Shown piece by piece: positions 26,614 through 34,998 of a DNA stretch of 64,000 bases. The stretch covers positions 193,924 through 257,923 of the forward strand of contig LYOR01000002.1 in NCBI GenBank assembly GCA_001766825.1, in the 5' to 3' direction. Numbering within the stretch: position 1 is the stretch's first letter; each line of letters starts with the position of its first letter. A program made the position numbers and the translations under genes. Origin of the DNA: Candidatus Syntropharchaeum butanivorans (lineage in GTDB: Archaea; Halobacteriota; Syntropharchaeia; Syntropharchaeales; Syntropharchaeaceae). Below the pieces are notes generated by a model. That model was given only the letters and a program-made list of their open reading frames with translations. It did not search any database and had not been told where the DNA came from.

Positions 26614-26937
26614 TTACTTCTCCTCCTCTTTAAGTGGTGTGAGATCAACCCTGATTGAACCATCGAGTGTGAGCTTATCGAAGCTCAAACGAGCTTCAAT
26701 TCGTCTCCCCTCAGCCAACTCAAGGATGTCCTTTATTCCTGGGATCTCAAGCGCGTCTTTTGCCTCCCTGATCAGACCGATTGCCTCTTCAAACTTCTCC
26801 TTATCAAGCTTTGGAAGTTCAACCTTCTCTGCAATCCCTTTTAGAATGTTAAGGCCCGTATCAATCTTCTCACCAAGCCTCCCCATCCCACGTTCATTTT
26901 CATCATTCACCACTTGCACCTCCTGCCCTCTGGGCAT
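26614..26937 (-). CDS. Small amphipathic-helical protein of unknown function
   Basis: A 107-residue acidic protein, not recognised. Residues 20-75 are heptad-like amphipathic helices (LGEKIDTGLNILKGIAEKVE), and the end is a beta segment rich in Asp and Leu. The ATG at 26937 is 26 nt from a TATA-like box (AGATTTATC, 26959-26967), which fits a leaderless start. A strong GGAGGTG at 26917-26923 with a GTG at 26910 offers an SD-led alternative. It precedes the 26180-26587 gene as a likely two-gene unit. Confidence 0.55.
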   Translation of the reverse strand: MPRGQEVQVVNDENERGMGRLGEKIDTGLNILKGIAEKVELPKLDKEKFEEAIGLIREAKDALEIPGIKDILELAEGRRIEARLSFDKLTLDGSIRVDLTPLKEEEK

Positions 26938-26984
26938 ATATCAATCTGCATATTTGTAGATAAATCTTTGTAAACCACATGCAA

Positions 26985-27632
26985 TCACCCAGCGCCCTGA
27001 GAAAGTGCCAGATAAATATCCCAGAGTCCTGTTGTGATGAATTGAACCGCTATTGCCCCAAGTATAAGCCCCATCATCCTCGTTGTTACCATACTTCCGG
27101 TCACCCCAAGCACGCGATGAATCTCTTCAGACAGACTGAACAAGATCCATGTTATGAAAAATACGAGGATGATCGAGATCAGGACGATCATCTTTAACTT
27201 TATCGATGTCACGCTCTTCATCAGTACGATTGCAGTCGTTATCGCACCGGGACCTGCAAGCATCGGAACCGCCATCGGAAAAAAGGATATATCCTCCCTC
27301 TCACTGGACTCTTCCACCTCCTCTGGCGTATGCCCCTCTCTCGACATTCTCCCGTGCATCATATCCATTGCAACCGAGAGGATCAGTATTCCTCCAATAA
27401 CCCGGAGCGAATCCACAGTGATGTGGAAGAAAGAGAGGATGAAATCCCCAAATATCGCGAAGATCAAAAGGACGAAAGACCCAAAGATAGCTGTCCTCTT
27501 TGCCATTCGCCGCCTTTCAGCAGGTTCTACATCCTCGGTCAAAGAGAGGAAAACCATGACATTCCCAATTGGATTGACGATAACAAAGATGGATGTGAAA
27601 GCTGTGAGGAGGAACGTGGAGAGGGGGTCCAT
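26985..27632 (-). CDS. MarC-family integral membrane protein (UPF0056)
   Basis: A 215-residue polytopic membrane protein with six predicted helices. Family features visible are NPIGNVMVFLSLT near residue 20, GGILILSVAMDMM near 80, and the PMAVPMLAGPGAITTAIVLM block near 120. Function in archaea is not established; the old multiple-antibiotic-resistance label is not supported experimentally. The ATG at 27632 has GGAG 4 nt upstream and a TATA box about 27 nt away. It appears to be a separate transcript from the small genes downstream. Confidence 0.88.
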   Translation of the reverse strand: MDPLSTFLLTAFTSIFVIVNPIGNVMVFLSLTEDVEPAERRRMAKRTAIFGSFVLLIFAIFGDFILSFFHITVDSLRVIGGILILSVAMDMMHGRMSREGHTPEEVEESSEREDISFFPMAVPMLAGPGAITTAIVLMKSVTSIKLKMIVLISIILVFFITWILFSLSEEIHRVLGVTGSMVTTRMMGLILGAIAVQFITTGLWDIYLALSQGAG

Positions 27633-27654
27633 AAGCTCCTGTTATAGGTGGTTT

Positions 27655-27663
27655 GATATAAAC
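27655..27663 (-). promoter_or_regulatory. TATA box of marC
   Basis: GTTTATATC on the minus strand, centred 27 nt before the ATG at 27632. Confidence 0.5.
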
Positions 27664-27775
27664 GTAACGTCAAGGCCAGGATCTGTCTGGAGATATAGGA
27701 TGCTTACTCTGGATTTTTCTTATATTTCACCATGATAATACCGCTATTCAGGCAGAAACCGATGGATTCTGCGCG

Positions 27776-27895
27776 GTGATCGAAGCAGAGCAAGGTGGTG
27801 ACTTTACAATCGCTCAAAATACTCTTTCAATCAAGAGCCTTCATAAGGAGCTTTCAGACCCCCGATACGAGGTGGTATCCATCCGGACTCCATAA
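27776..27895 (+). other. Short ORF or gene remnant (39 codons)
   Basis: The gap 27633-28056 holds one protein-like frame. From GTG at 27776 to TAA at 27893-27895 it reads VIEAEQGGDFTIAQNTLSI followed by KSLHKELSDPRYEVVSIRTP. Composition is normal for a real protein and unlike the surrounding AT-rich spacer. The frame is open upstream to about 27700, with no ATG. A TATA-like TCTTATATTTC precedes it. It may be a C-terminal remnant of a lost gene or a small protein; I do not recognise the family. Confidence 0.35.
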
Positions 27896-27912
27896 AATTA
27901 TGGCTCATTAGA

Positions 27913-27923
27913 TTTATATATTT
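27913..27923 (+). promoter_or_regulatory. TATA box of the sugar-nucleotide operon
   Basis: TTTATATATTT centred at 27918 predicts a start near 27944 and a leader of roughly 110 nt before the ATG at 28057. The leader includes a 10-codon frame from a GTG at 27940 preceded by GGGGG; whether it is translated is unknown. Confidence 0.5.
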
Positions 27924-28056
27924 GAACATAACAGGGGGTGTGTTGGTAGAACTAAAAGCTGAGTATAACTAAAAACTCCAAATTACCTCTTCATCCAGTA
28001 TTACAGGAGGATCCGGGGTATATTGGAGGTATAAGAAACTGTTTGGGGTGAGTAGG

Positions 28057-28977
28057 ATGAGAGTTGGTGTTATAGGGACAGGTGTAATGGGAAAAAACCA
28101 TCTCAGGGTATATTCAGAGCTTAAGGAGGTTGAAGAGGTATTTGCTTTTGATGTTGACCGGGAAAGGGTAAAAGGAGTTGAAAAGAACGGTATAAACGTA
28201 TGTAATTCCATGGAGGAGCTTTTAGGTCTGGTCGATGCTGTGAGCATATGCGTTCCAACCCGGTATCACTATGAGGTTGCTGAAAGAGTGATTAAGAGCG
28301 GTATCTCCTGTTTGATAGAGAAGCCGATCGCATTGACCACCAGGGAAGGGGAAGAACTGGTGAAATTGATTGATGAGAGCAGTGGTTTGATCGTCGGGGT
28401 TGGACATATCGAGAGGTTTAACCCGATCGTGAAAGTGATCAAGAATATGATCAAGAGACCACTTTATGTCGAGATAAAGCGACACAACCCGACATCTGCA
28501 AGGATAACAGATAGCACGATCGTCGAGGATCTGATGATCCATGACATCGATATCGTATTCAATGTCCTCTTTGAGGGCCATTACAAGATTACAAGTGCGG
28601 GAAATGGCGACCTGTGCACCGCACTCATTAAGTTCGATCCCTCAATTGTATCGCTTTCTGTAAGCAGAAAAGCTTCAAAGAAGATCAGGTCGATATATAT
28701 CGAGGAAGAGGATTTTACGGTAGAAGGTGACTTCATGAATCAGGAGGTGTATGTCTACAGGAAGCCTGAAAAGTATGGCATGGAGAATGGTGGCAGATAC
28801 ACTCAGGAGAACATCATAGAGAAGGTCCTGGTGAATAAGATAGAGCCACTGAAAGAGGAGCTCAGGACCTTTATCAGATGTGTAAGAGACGGCAGAGCGT
28901 TTACGATCACACCCATCCAGGGGCTTAACAACTTAAAAATATGCGAGGAGATAAAGAGATTGAATGGCATTCTTTAA
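28057..28977 (+). CDS. Gfo/Idh/MocA-family NAD-dependent sugar-nucleotide 3-dehydrogenase (WbpB/WlbA-like)
   Basis: Probably oxidises C3 of a UDP-sugar acid. The 306-residue protein has an N-terminal Rossmann domain (VGVIGTGVMGKNH), then the catalytic EKPIAL motif near residue 90 and the GHIERFNP segment near 125, typical of WbpB/WlbA and related dehydrogenases. Its assignment leans on the neighbours: an acetyltransferase and a UDP-sugar 6-dehydrogenase follow with overlaps. The ATG at 28057 is preferred over GTG 28048 because GGGGTG lies 7 nt upstream. The aminotransferase expected between these steps (WbpE-like) is not in the window. Confidence 0.8.
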   Translation: MRVGVIGTGVMGKNHLRVYSELKEVEEVFAFDVDRERVKGVEKNGINVCNSMEELLGLVDAVSICVPTRYHYEVAERVIKSGISCLIEKPIALTTREGEELVKLIDESSGLIVGVGHIERFNPIVKVIKNMIKRPLYVEIKRHNPTSARITDSTIVEDLMIHDIDIVFNVLFEGHYKITSAGNGDLCTALIKFDPSIVSLSVSRKASKKIRSIYIEEEDFTVEGDFMNQEVYVYRKPEKYGMENGGRYTQENIIEKVLVNKIEPLKEELRTFIRCVRDGRAFTITPIQGLNNLKICEEIKRLNGIL

Positions 28978-29527
28978 GCATCCCACCGCGGTTGTGGAGA
29001 GTGAAGATATAGGGGATGGGACGAAGATATGGCACTTCGTCCATGTGAGAGAAGGGGCAAAGATAGGAAGGGATTGTATCGTGGGAAAGAGCGTGTATAT
29101 CGATCTGGATGTTGAGATAGGAGATCGTGTAAAGATCCAGAACTTTGTTTCTGTCTATAAAGGGGTGAGAATAGAGGATGACGTCTTCATTGGCCCCTCA
29201 GTAACTTTCACAAACGATCTTTATCCAAGGGCGGAAGTCTGGGGGGAGGATAAGATAACCCCCACCTTGGTGAAAAGGGGTGCATCGATCGGTGCCAACT
29301 CGACGATTATCTGTGGAGTCACCATTGGAGAGTATGCTATGATCGGGGCAGGTTCCGTGGTGACCCGTGATATCCCATCTTTCTCCCTTGTGTACGGGAA
29401 TCCAGCAGAGTTTAAGGGTTATGTGTGCTATTGTGGGAGAAAGCTTGTAGATATTATCAGCCAGGATGAGGGAGAGGGTGTGATTTACAGGTGTGAATGT
29501 GGCAAGGAGGTAAGGATAGAGGTATGA
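28964..29527 (+). CDS. Left-handed beta-helix acetyltransferase (WbpD/WlbB-like)
   Basis: A 187-residue hexapeptide-repeat protein of the WbpD/WlbB type, which N-acetylates the 3-amino group of a UDP-sugar acid. Hexapeptide turns run through residues 15-140 (DGTKIWHFVHVREGAKIG through GASIGANSTIICGVTIG), with the GAGSVVTRDIP loop and the GNPAEFKGYVC end typical of the family. Two cysteine pairs at the C-terminus (CYC and CEC) could bind a metal. It overlaps the dehydrogenase upstream by 14 nt and the next gene by ATGA, so it is tightly coupled. Confidence 0.85.
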   Translation: MAFFKHPTAVVESEDIGDGTKIWHFVHVREGAKIGRDCIVGKSVYIDLDVEIGDRVKIQNFVSVYKGVRIEDDVFIGPSVTFTNDLYPRAEVWGEDKITPTLVKRGASIGANSTIICGVTIGEYAMIGAGSVVTRDIPSFSLVYGNPAEFKGYVCYCGRKLVDIISQDEGEGVIYRCECGKEVRIEV

Positions 29528-30696
29528 AGATCGCAGTGATCGGTCTGGGAAAGGCAGGTCTCCCGCTTGCAGGTGTGATAGCAGATAGTGGCCTTGATGT
29601 TATCGGCGTGGATATAGATGAGAAGAGGTGTGAGGATATCAACAGTGGAAGAAATCCAGTTCCAGAAGAGAGGGGGCTTGATGAGCTGATTGAGAAACAC
29701 GGCGGGAAGGGGCTAACTGCAGTCTCAAGCTATGAGGATGCAGGGGGATGTGAGGCCTACATCATCATTGTCCCACTATTTATAGATGGGGCCAAGAATC
29801 CAGACTTTGGGATTTTGGAGGCGGCGTTCAGGGGAGTTGGCAGGATAATGGAGAGCGGGGATCTTGTTGTGCTTGAGACGACTGTCCCACCGATGACCAC
29901 TGAAAAGCTTGCAAAGAGGTGGCTTGAGGAAGAGAGTGGGTTGACGCTTGAATCAGGTGAGTTCTTCCTGGCACACTCACCCGAGAGGATAATGACGGGC
30001 TTCAGCATATCGAGGCTGAGGGAGTTTCCAAAGGTTATAGGTGGTGTAAACCCTGAGAGCGGGGTTAAGGCGTTTGATATCTATAAAAAGTTTATACCAA
30101 ACCTGCGTATGGTATCCTCGGCCAGGGTTGCAGAGTTTATAAAGGTGATAGAGGGATGCTACAGGGATGTCAATATAGCACTGGCCAACGAGCTTTTTAA
30201 GATTGCTGATGAGCTTGAGATTGACTTTTACGAGGCGAGAAAGTACGCAAATCATGAGTATTGTTACATTCACATGCCATCAACGGGGGTGGGAGGGCAT
30301 TGCATACCGGTTTATCCGTGGTTCCTCATTAAAGAGATGGAAAGAAGGGAAAAATATGATTACTCGACTATCCTGAGGGTTTCAAGAGAAATAAACGATC
30401 AAATGATAAATTATTGGTTGGATAAGATCGTTCTCGCCTGTATGAAAATAGATAAACCAATTGATGAGATAAAAATCTGTATCAGGGGTATAACATTCAG
30501 AGATGGTGTAAAGGAGCTTTATCACAGCAGAAATCTGGCCTTAGCCAGGCTCTTAAGGGAAAAGGGCTTGAAAGTTTACGTTTCTGATGAACTTTTCAGC
30601 AGGGAAGAGATAGAAAAACTGGGGTTAGACCAGATAGAGCCAGGGGATGCAGATGTTGTATTCGATCCGTTCAGGCTCGAGGTGACCATAAAGTAG
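29524..30696 (+). CDS. UDP-sugar 6-dehydrogenase (UDP-GlcNAc/ManNAc dehydrogenase, WbpA/WecC-like)
   Basis: NAD-dependent four-electron oxidation of a UDP-N-acetylhexosamine to its uronate. The 390-residue protein has a Rossmann N-terminus (IAVIGLGKAGLPLAG), the ETTVPPMTTEKL stretch near residue 125, the AEFIKVIEGCYRDVNIALANE helix region, and the catalytic cysteine in GVGGHCIPVYPWF near residue 260. A C-terminal UDP-binding domain follows. The ATG at 29524 overlaps the previous stop as ATGA and matches the family N-terminus. Together with its neighbours it supports synthesis of a UDP-diacetamido-uronate used in archaeal N-glycans or surface polysaccharide. Confidence 0.87.
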   Translation: MKIAVIGLGKAGLPLAGVIADSGLDVIGVDIDEKRCEDINSGRNPVPEERGLDELIEKHGGKGLTAVSSYEDAGGCEAYIIIVPLFIDGAKNPDFGILEAAFRGVGRIMESGDLVVLETTVPPMTTEKLAKRWLEEESGLTLESGEFFLAHSPERIMTGFSISRLREFPKVIGGVNPESGVKAFDIYKKFIPNLRMVSSARVAEFIKVIEGCYRDVNIALANELFKIADELEIDFYEARKYANHEYCYIHMPSTGVGGHCIPVYPWFLIKEMERREKYDYSTILRVSREINDQMINYWLDKIVLACMKIDKPIDEIKICIRGITFRDGVKELYHSRNLALARLLREKGLKVYVSDELFSREEIEKLGLDQIEPGDADVVFDPFRLEVTIK

Positions 30697-30711
30697 TGAT
30701 GGAGGTCCAGA

Positions 30712-31929
30712 ATGCAGGCGATCATACTTGCAGCAGGAGAGGGAAAGAGGATGCGCCCGCTGACCAGGACAAGGCCGAAGGTCATGCTACCTGTCGCAAA
30801 CAGACCAATACTTGAGCACCTTCTCCTTGAGCTTGAAGCTGCCGGGGTGTATGATGTTGTGCTTGTTGTCGGTTACCGGGATGATGTGATAAGGGCGTAC
30901 TTTGGGGAGGGGGAGGGGTTGGGTCTCAGGATAAGGTATGTGACACAGAGAAGACAGCTTGGAACGGCCGATGCACTTAGATCTGCCTCACATCTTCTTG
31001 AGGATAGATTCCTGCTCTTAAATGGCGATGCAATCGTTGGAAGAGAAGAACTCATGAGGATATTACAGGAAGATGGGATGGCCATTGGTGTCAAGGAGGT
31101 TGAGAATCCGGAGGACTTTGGGGTTGTGAGGATCACAGATGGGAGGGTAAGAGAGATCCTTGAAAAGCCTGAGGCTCCACCGACGAACCTGATAAACGCG
31201 GGGATATACTCTTTAACCAGGGAGATTCTCGAGTTCGTTGAGGCCACGCCGTTATCAAGGCGAGGAGAGTATGAGATAACAGATTCTATCCAGATGGCAC
31301 TCGATCAGGGGGTTGAGTTTAAGGCCGTGGATATATCAGGATGGATAGATATGGGATACCCCTGGGATCTGCTCAAAGCAAACGAGAGAATACTCAATCA
31401 GATCGATGGTGGAAAAATAGAAGGGGAGGTTGAGGATGGGGCAGTGATAAAGGGTGATGTCATCGTGGGCGAGGGGAGTGTCATAAGGTCTGGCTCCTAT
31501 ATTATAGGTCCTGTTATAATCGGCAGAGAGTGCACAATAGGTCCAAACTGCTTCATACGTCCTGCCACGTCAATAGGTGACCGGTGTCATATTGGTGCTG
31601 CGGTTGAGGTTAAGAACTCGATCGTAATGTCCGGGACAAAGCTACCCCACCTTAACTACGTCGGAGATTCTGTGATTGGGGAGGGATGCAATCTCGGGGC
31701 AGGGACGAAGATAGCAAACCTGAGGCTTGATGGGGATGAGGTTTATCTTAATGTGAATGGAAAGAAGGTTGCAACCGGAAGAAGGAAGTTTGGGGCCGTG
31801 ATAGGGGATAATGTCAAGACAGGGATAAACGTGACGATAAACATCGGAACATTGATAGGGAACGACGCCCTTATCGCCCCCCATACAAAGGCCGAAGGTA
31901 GCATCGAGCCTTACACAAGGGTGTTTTAG
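30712..31929 (+). CDS. Bifunctional sugar-1-phosphate nucleotidylyltransferase/acetyltransferase (archaeal GlmU type)
   Basis: Converts glucosamine-1-phosphate to UDP-GlcNAc in two steps. The 405-residue protein has a nucleotidyltransferase domain (LAAGEGKRMRPLTRTRPK at residues 6-23; GDAIV near 105). It is followed by a left-handed beta-helix whose LPHLNYVGDSVIGEGCNLGAG segment near residue 305 is the acetyltransferase signature. This is the layout of the Methanocaldococcus MJ1101-type enzyme. It starts 15 nt after the dehydrogenase and ends directly against the next paralogue, with stop and start codons touching. Confidence 0.9.
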   Translation: MQAIILAAGEGKRMRPLTRTRPKVMLPVANRPILEHLLLELEAAGVYDVVLVVGYRDDVIRAYFGEGEGLGLRIRYVTQRRQLGTADALRSASHLLEDRFLLLNGDAIVGREELMRILQEDGMAIGVKEVENPEDFGVVRITDGRVREILEKPEAPPTNLINAGIYSLTREILEFVEATPLSRRGEYEITDSIQMALDQGVEFKAVDISGWIDMGYPWDLLKANERILNQIDGGKIEGEVEDGAVIKGDVIVGEGSVIRSGSYIIGPVIIGRECTIGPNCFIRPATSIGDRCHIGAAVEVKNSIVMSGTKLPHLNYVGDSVIGEGCNLGAGTKIANLRLDGDEVYLNVNGKKVATGRRKFGAVIGDNVKTGINVTINIGTLIGNDALIAPHTKAEGSIEPYTRVF

Positions 31930-33099
31930 ATGATCCAGCAGGCTGTTATACTTGCAGCAGGAGAGGGGCAGAGGCTTCGTCCGTTCACAGCAAGGAAACC
32001 AAAGGTGATGATACGGGTTTCAAACAGACCGATCCTCGAGTATGTTATCGATGCACTGCGAGAGGCTGGAATCCTCGATATAATCATCGTTGCCGGGTAC
32101 AGGAAAGAGCGGATAATCGATTACTTCGGTGATGGCTCAAGTTTCGGTCTTAAGATACGCTATGTTACACAGAGCCCGCAGCTCGGGACGGCACATGCCT
32201 TGAAGCAGGCAAGGAACCTCGTTGAAGGGGAATTTCTTCTTCTGCCAGGGGATAACATCATCGATAAAAGGAGTGTGAGCTGTGCATCAAGACCGTGGTG
32301 TCTCGTTTACAAGCGTCTTGGAGAGGTATCAAAGTATGGAGCGGTTCTGCTTGAGGATGGAAGGGTTAAATCGATAAATGAGAAACCTGGCGAGGATGTG
32401 AGCCATCTTGCAAATACCGGTATTTATGCCCTCACAGATGAGATATTTGAGATGATCGGGGATGAAACGAGTCTTGTCGCTGTAATAAACTCGATCGCAG
32501 GGGATGTTGAGATCCGGGGGGTGGAGACCACTGGCATCTGGATGGATATCGTCTATCCTTGGGATATCATCCGGGTAAATGAGCGTGCAATGCTCTTTTC
32601 TGGGAAGTCAGTCGCCGGTAAGGTTGAGGAAAATACAACGCTCATCGGAAAGATCAAGATCGGGGAGAATACCATCATAAGGGGCAACACATACATCAGG
32701 GGTCCTGTTATAATCGGAAGCGGATGTGAGATAGGGCCAAATGCTGTGATAATGCCCTCAACCTCGATCGGTGATAATGTCAAGATCGAATCACTCTCAT
32801 ACATCGCAGATAGCGTGATAAATGAGGGTGTCATGATCTCTGCAGGTTGCTTCATAGAGAGTTCTGTAATAGAGAGGGGCTGCATCATCGGCCATGGGTT
32901 CACAGCAGGAAGAGGTATGGCTGATATCAAGGTGGCAGGTGAGTTCCATACCACTGAGACAGGCGTTTTTATCGGTGAAGACTGTACGATAGGTGCAAAC
33001 GTTGTCGCAAAACCCGGGACACTTCTTGGTAATGGTTCAAAGGTCGCACCACTCACGTTGCTCAGTGGTGTAATCCCGGATGGTTCAAAGGTGTTGTAA
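31930..33099 (+). CDS. Second GlmU-like sugar-1-phosphate nucleotidylyltransferase
   Basis: A 389-residue paralogue of the preceding gene, starting immediately after its stop. The N-terminal domain keeps LAAGEGQRLRPFTARKPK and LLPGDNIIDK, so it is probably an active nucleotidylyltransferase. The beta-helix lacks the LPHLNYVGDS acetyltransferase signature, reading SLSYIADSVINEGVM there, so it may not acetylate. It could supply a different sugar nucleotide (dTDP-, UDP- or GDP-linked). Tandem duplication followed by divergence is the likely origin. It ends 1 nt before glmS. Confidence 0.85.
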   Translation: MIQQAVILAAGEGQRLRPFTARKPKVMIRVSNRPILEYVIDALREAGILDIIIVAGYRKERIIDYFGDGSSFGLKIRYVTQSPQLGTAHALKQARNLVEGEFLLLPGDNIIDKRSVSCASRPWCLVYKRLGEVSKYGAVLLEDGRVKSINEKPGEDVSHLANTGIYALTDEIFEMIGDETSLVAVINSIAGDVEIRGVETTGIWMDIVYPWDIIRVNERAMLFSGKSVAGKVEENTTLIGKIKIGENTIIRGNTYIRGPVIIGSGCEIGPNAVIMPSTSIGDNVKIESLSYIADSVINEGVMISAGCFIESSVIERGCIIGHGFTAGRGMADIKVAGEFHTTETGVFIGEDCTIGANVVAKPGTLLGNGSKVAPLTLLSGVIPDGSKVL

Positions 33100-33100
33100 C

Positions 33101-34873
33101 ATGTGCGGCATTGTGGGATACCTCGGTTACAGAAAGGCTGATCAGGTCCTGATCTCATCCCTCAGGCGGCTTGAGTACAGGGGATATGATTCATGGGGTA
33201 TTGCCACGGCAGGAAGCGATGGGATTGGTGTGTACAAGCAGGTTGGGAGTATAAGTGAGGTTGAAGCTTTTGATCTCGGTGATAGCTCACTTGGTATAGG
33301 GCATACAAGGTGGGCGACACATGGTGCCCCATCCGAGATAAATGCCCACCCCCACCTTGACTGTAACCGTCAGTGGGCCGTTGTTCATAACGGAATAATC
33401 GAGAACTTCCTCTCTTTGAGGGAACAGCTGCGGGATGAGGGGCACAGGTTTGTATCTGAGACCGATACCGAGGTGATCGCACATCTAATGGAGAAGAACG
33501 GAGGGGATCTTGAGGATGCGCTTGCCGCATCACTCAAAGAGCTGAAGGGATCTTATGCGATCGTTGTGATGGGTGCGGGGGAGAGGAAACTGGTTGGAGC
33601 AAGGTACAAAAGCCCGCTCATTCTCGGTGTGGGAGATGGTGAGTACTTTCTCGCATCTGATGCCACGGCGATTCTTGAGTATACAAACAGGGCAGTCTAC
33701 CTGGAAGATGGGGATTTTGTCGTAGTAACGGATGAAGGTTACAGGATCAAGAACCAGGGCAGGAATGTAGAGCGAGAGGTTGAGCTTATCCCCTGGGATC
33801 CTGCTGATGCCGAAAAGGAGGGGTACGACCACTTCATGCTCAAGGAGATTCACGAGACTCCGCGCGTCATAGAGGATACCCTTCTCGGGCATATCTCAGA
33901 GACGGTGGATCTTGACCTGAGTCTTGCAGTAGGGACATCTGAGATCGTTTTTCTTGCATGTGGGACCTCTTTCCATGCCGCACTTCTCGGCAGATACATA
34001 ATCGAAGAGGTTGCAGATCTCCCGGTGAGGGTTGAGTGCGCATCAGAGTTTAACTACCGTAAGAGCCCACTCAACAGGACACTTGTCATCGCGATAACTC
34101 AGTCTGGGGAGACCGCAGATACACTTCAGGCGCTGAGAAAGGCAAAGAGCTTTGGAGCAAGGGCTCTTGCGATAACAAATGTTCTTGGGAGCAGTGTCAC
34201 ACGCCTTGCCGATGAGGTCATCTATACGAGAGCAGGACCTGAGATAGGTGTTGCTGCAACAAAGACATTTACAGCCCAGCTTATCGTGATTTACCTCATA
34301 GCCGCCAAGCTTTCGAGGTTCTCAAGGACTGAGATGGAGCGGTTTCTCCTTGAGCTGAGACTCATACCAGAGAAGATACAGCGCGTGCTTGATAATGCAG
34401 ACAAGATACAGGCAATAAGCAAGATCCTTGCAGGATATGAGAATATGATGTACATAGGGAGGAAGATCGGGTATCCAACTGCACTTGAGGGAGCACTAAA
34501 GATGAAGGAGATCTCATACATCCATGCAGAGGGTTATCCTGCCGGAGAGCTCAAGCATGGCCCGTTTGCCCTTCTTGGTGAGAGAACACCGGTTGTTGCA
34601 TCTGTTGTCAGGGATGAGACCTATGATATCATGCTCAACAACATAAAAGAGGTCAGGGCAAGGGGTTCACCTGTTATTGCTATAGCAGATGAGGGGGATG
34701 AAGAGGTTGAGAAGTATGTTGATTTTGTGATAAAAACCCCGGAGGTTGAGAGTATCTTCACACCCCTCACCCATACTGTTGCGCTTCAGCTTCTTGCCTA
34801 CTACACAGCGAAAGAACGTGGATGTGAGATCGACAGGCCGAAGAACCTTGCAAAAAGCGTTACTGTTGAGTGA
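33101..34873 (+). CDS. glmS: Glutamine--fructose-6-phosphate aminotransferase (isomerizing)
   Basis: Makes glucosamine-6-phosphate from fructose-6-phosphate and glutamine, the entry step to UDP-GlcNAc. The 590-residue protein starts MCGIVGYLGYRK, so Cys2 becomes the glutaminase nucleophile after Met removal. The Ntn domain spans about 1-220, and two SIS domains follow (ACGTSFHAALLGRY near 292; GRKIGYPTALEGALKMKEISY near 455). It ends in the conserved KNLAKSVTVE. The frame is open upstream but the start at 33101 is fixed by the catalytic Cys. It is the last gene of the operon; a glmM-like phosphoglucosamine mutase is not in the window. Confidence 0.96.
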   Translation: MCGIVGYLGYRKADQVLISSLRRLEYRGYDSWGIATAGSDGIGVYKQVGSISEVEAFDLGDSSLGIGHTRWATHGAPSEINAHPHLDCNRQWAVVHNGIIENFLSLREQLRDEGHRFVSETDTEVIAHLMEKNGGDLEDALAASLKELKGSYAIVVMGAGERKLVGARYKSPLILGVGDGEYFLASDATAILEYTNRAVYLEDGDFVVVTDEGYRIKNQGRNVEREVELIPWDPADAEKEGYDHFMLKEIHETPRVIEDTLLGHISETVDLDLSLAVGTSEIVFLACGTSFHAALLGRYIIEEVADLPVRVECASEFNYRKSPLNRTLVIAITQSGETADTLQALRKAKSFGARALAITNVLGSSVTRLADEVIYTRAGPEIGVAATKTFTAQLIVIYLIAAKLSRFSRTEMERFLLELRLIPEKIQRVLDNADKIQAISKILAGYENMMYIGRKIGYPTALEGALKMKEISYIHAEGYPAGELKHGPFALLGERTPVVASVVRDETYDIMLNNIKEVRARGSPVIAIADEGDEEVEKYVDFVIKTPEVESIFTPLTHTVALQLLAYYTAKERGCEIDRPKNLAKSVTVE

Positions 34874-34998
34874 ACACATTAGAAAACTTGCTTAAGCTGG
34901 CGTGGACTATTTCATGGATAAATAAGATACATGGTTTCACATCGTCTTTGAGATCCTGGGTCCAGGGTTCCTGGAATGCAGGTTGATCAAAGGATCCA

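Noticed and set aside
27940..27972. Ten-codon leader peptide before the sugar operon
   Set aside because: No run of regulatory codons and no obvious competing terminator hairpin; mentioned only in the promoter note.
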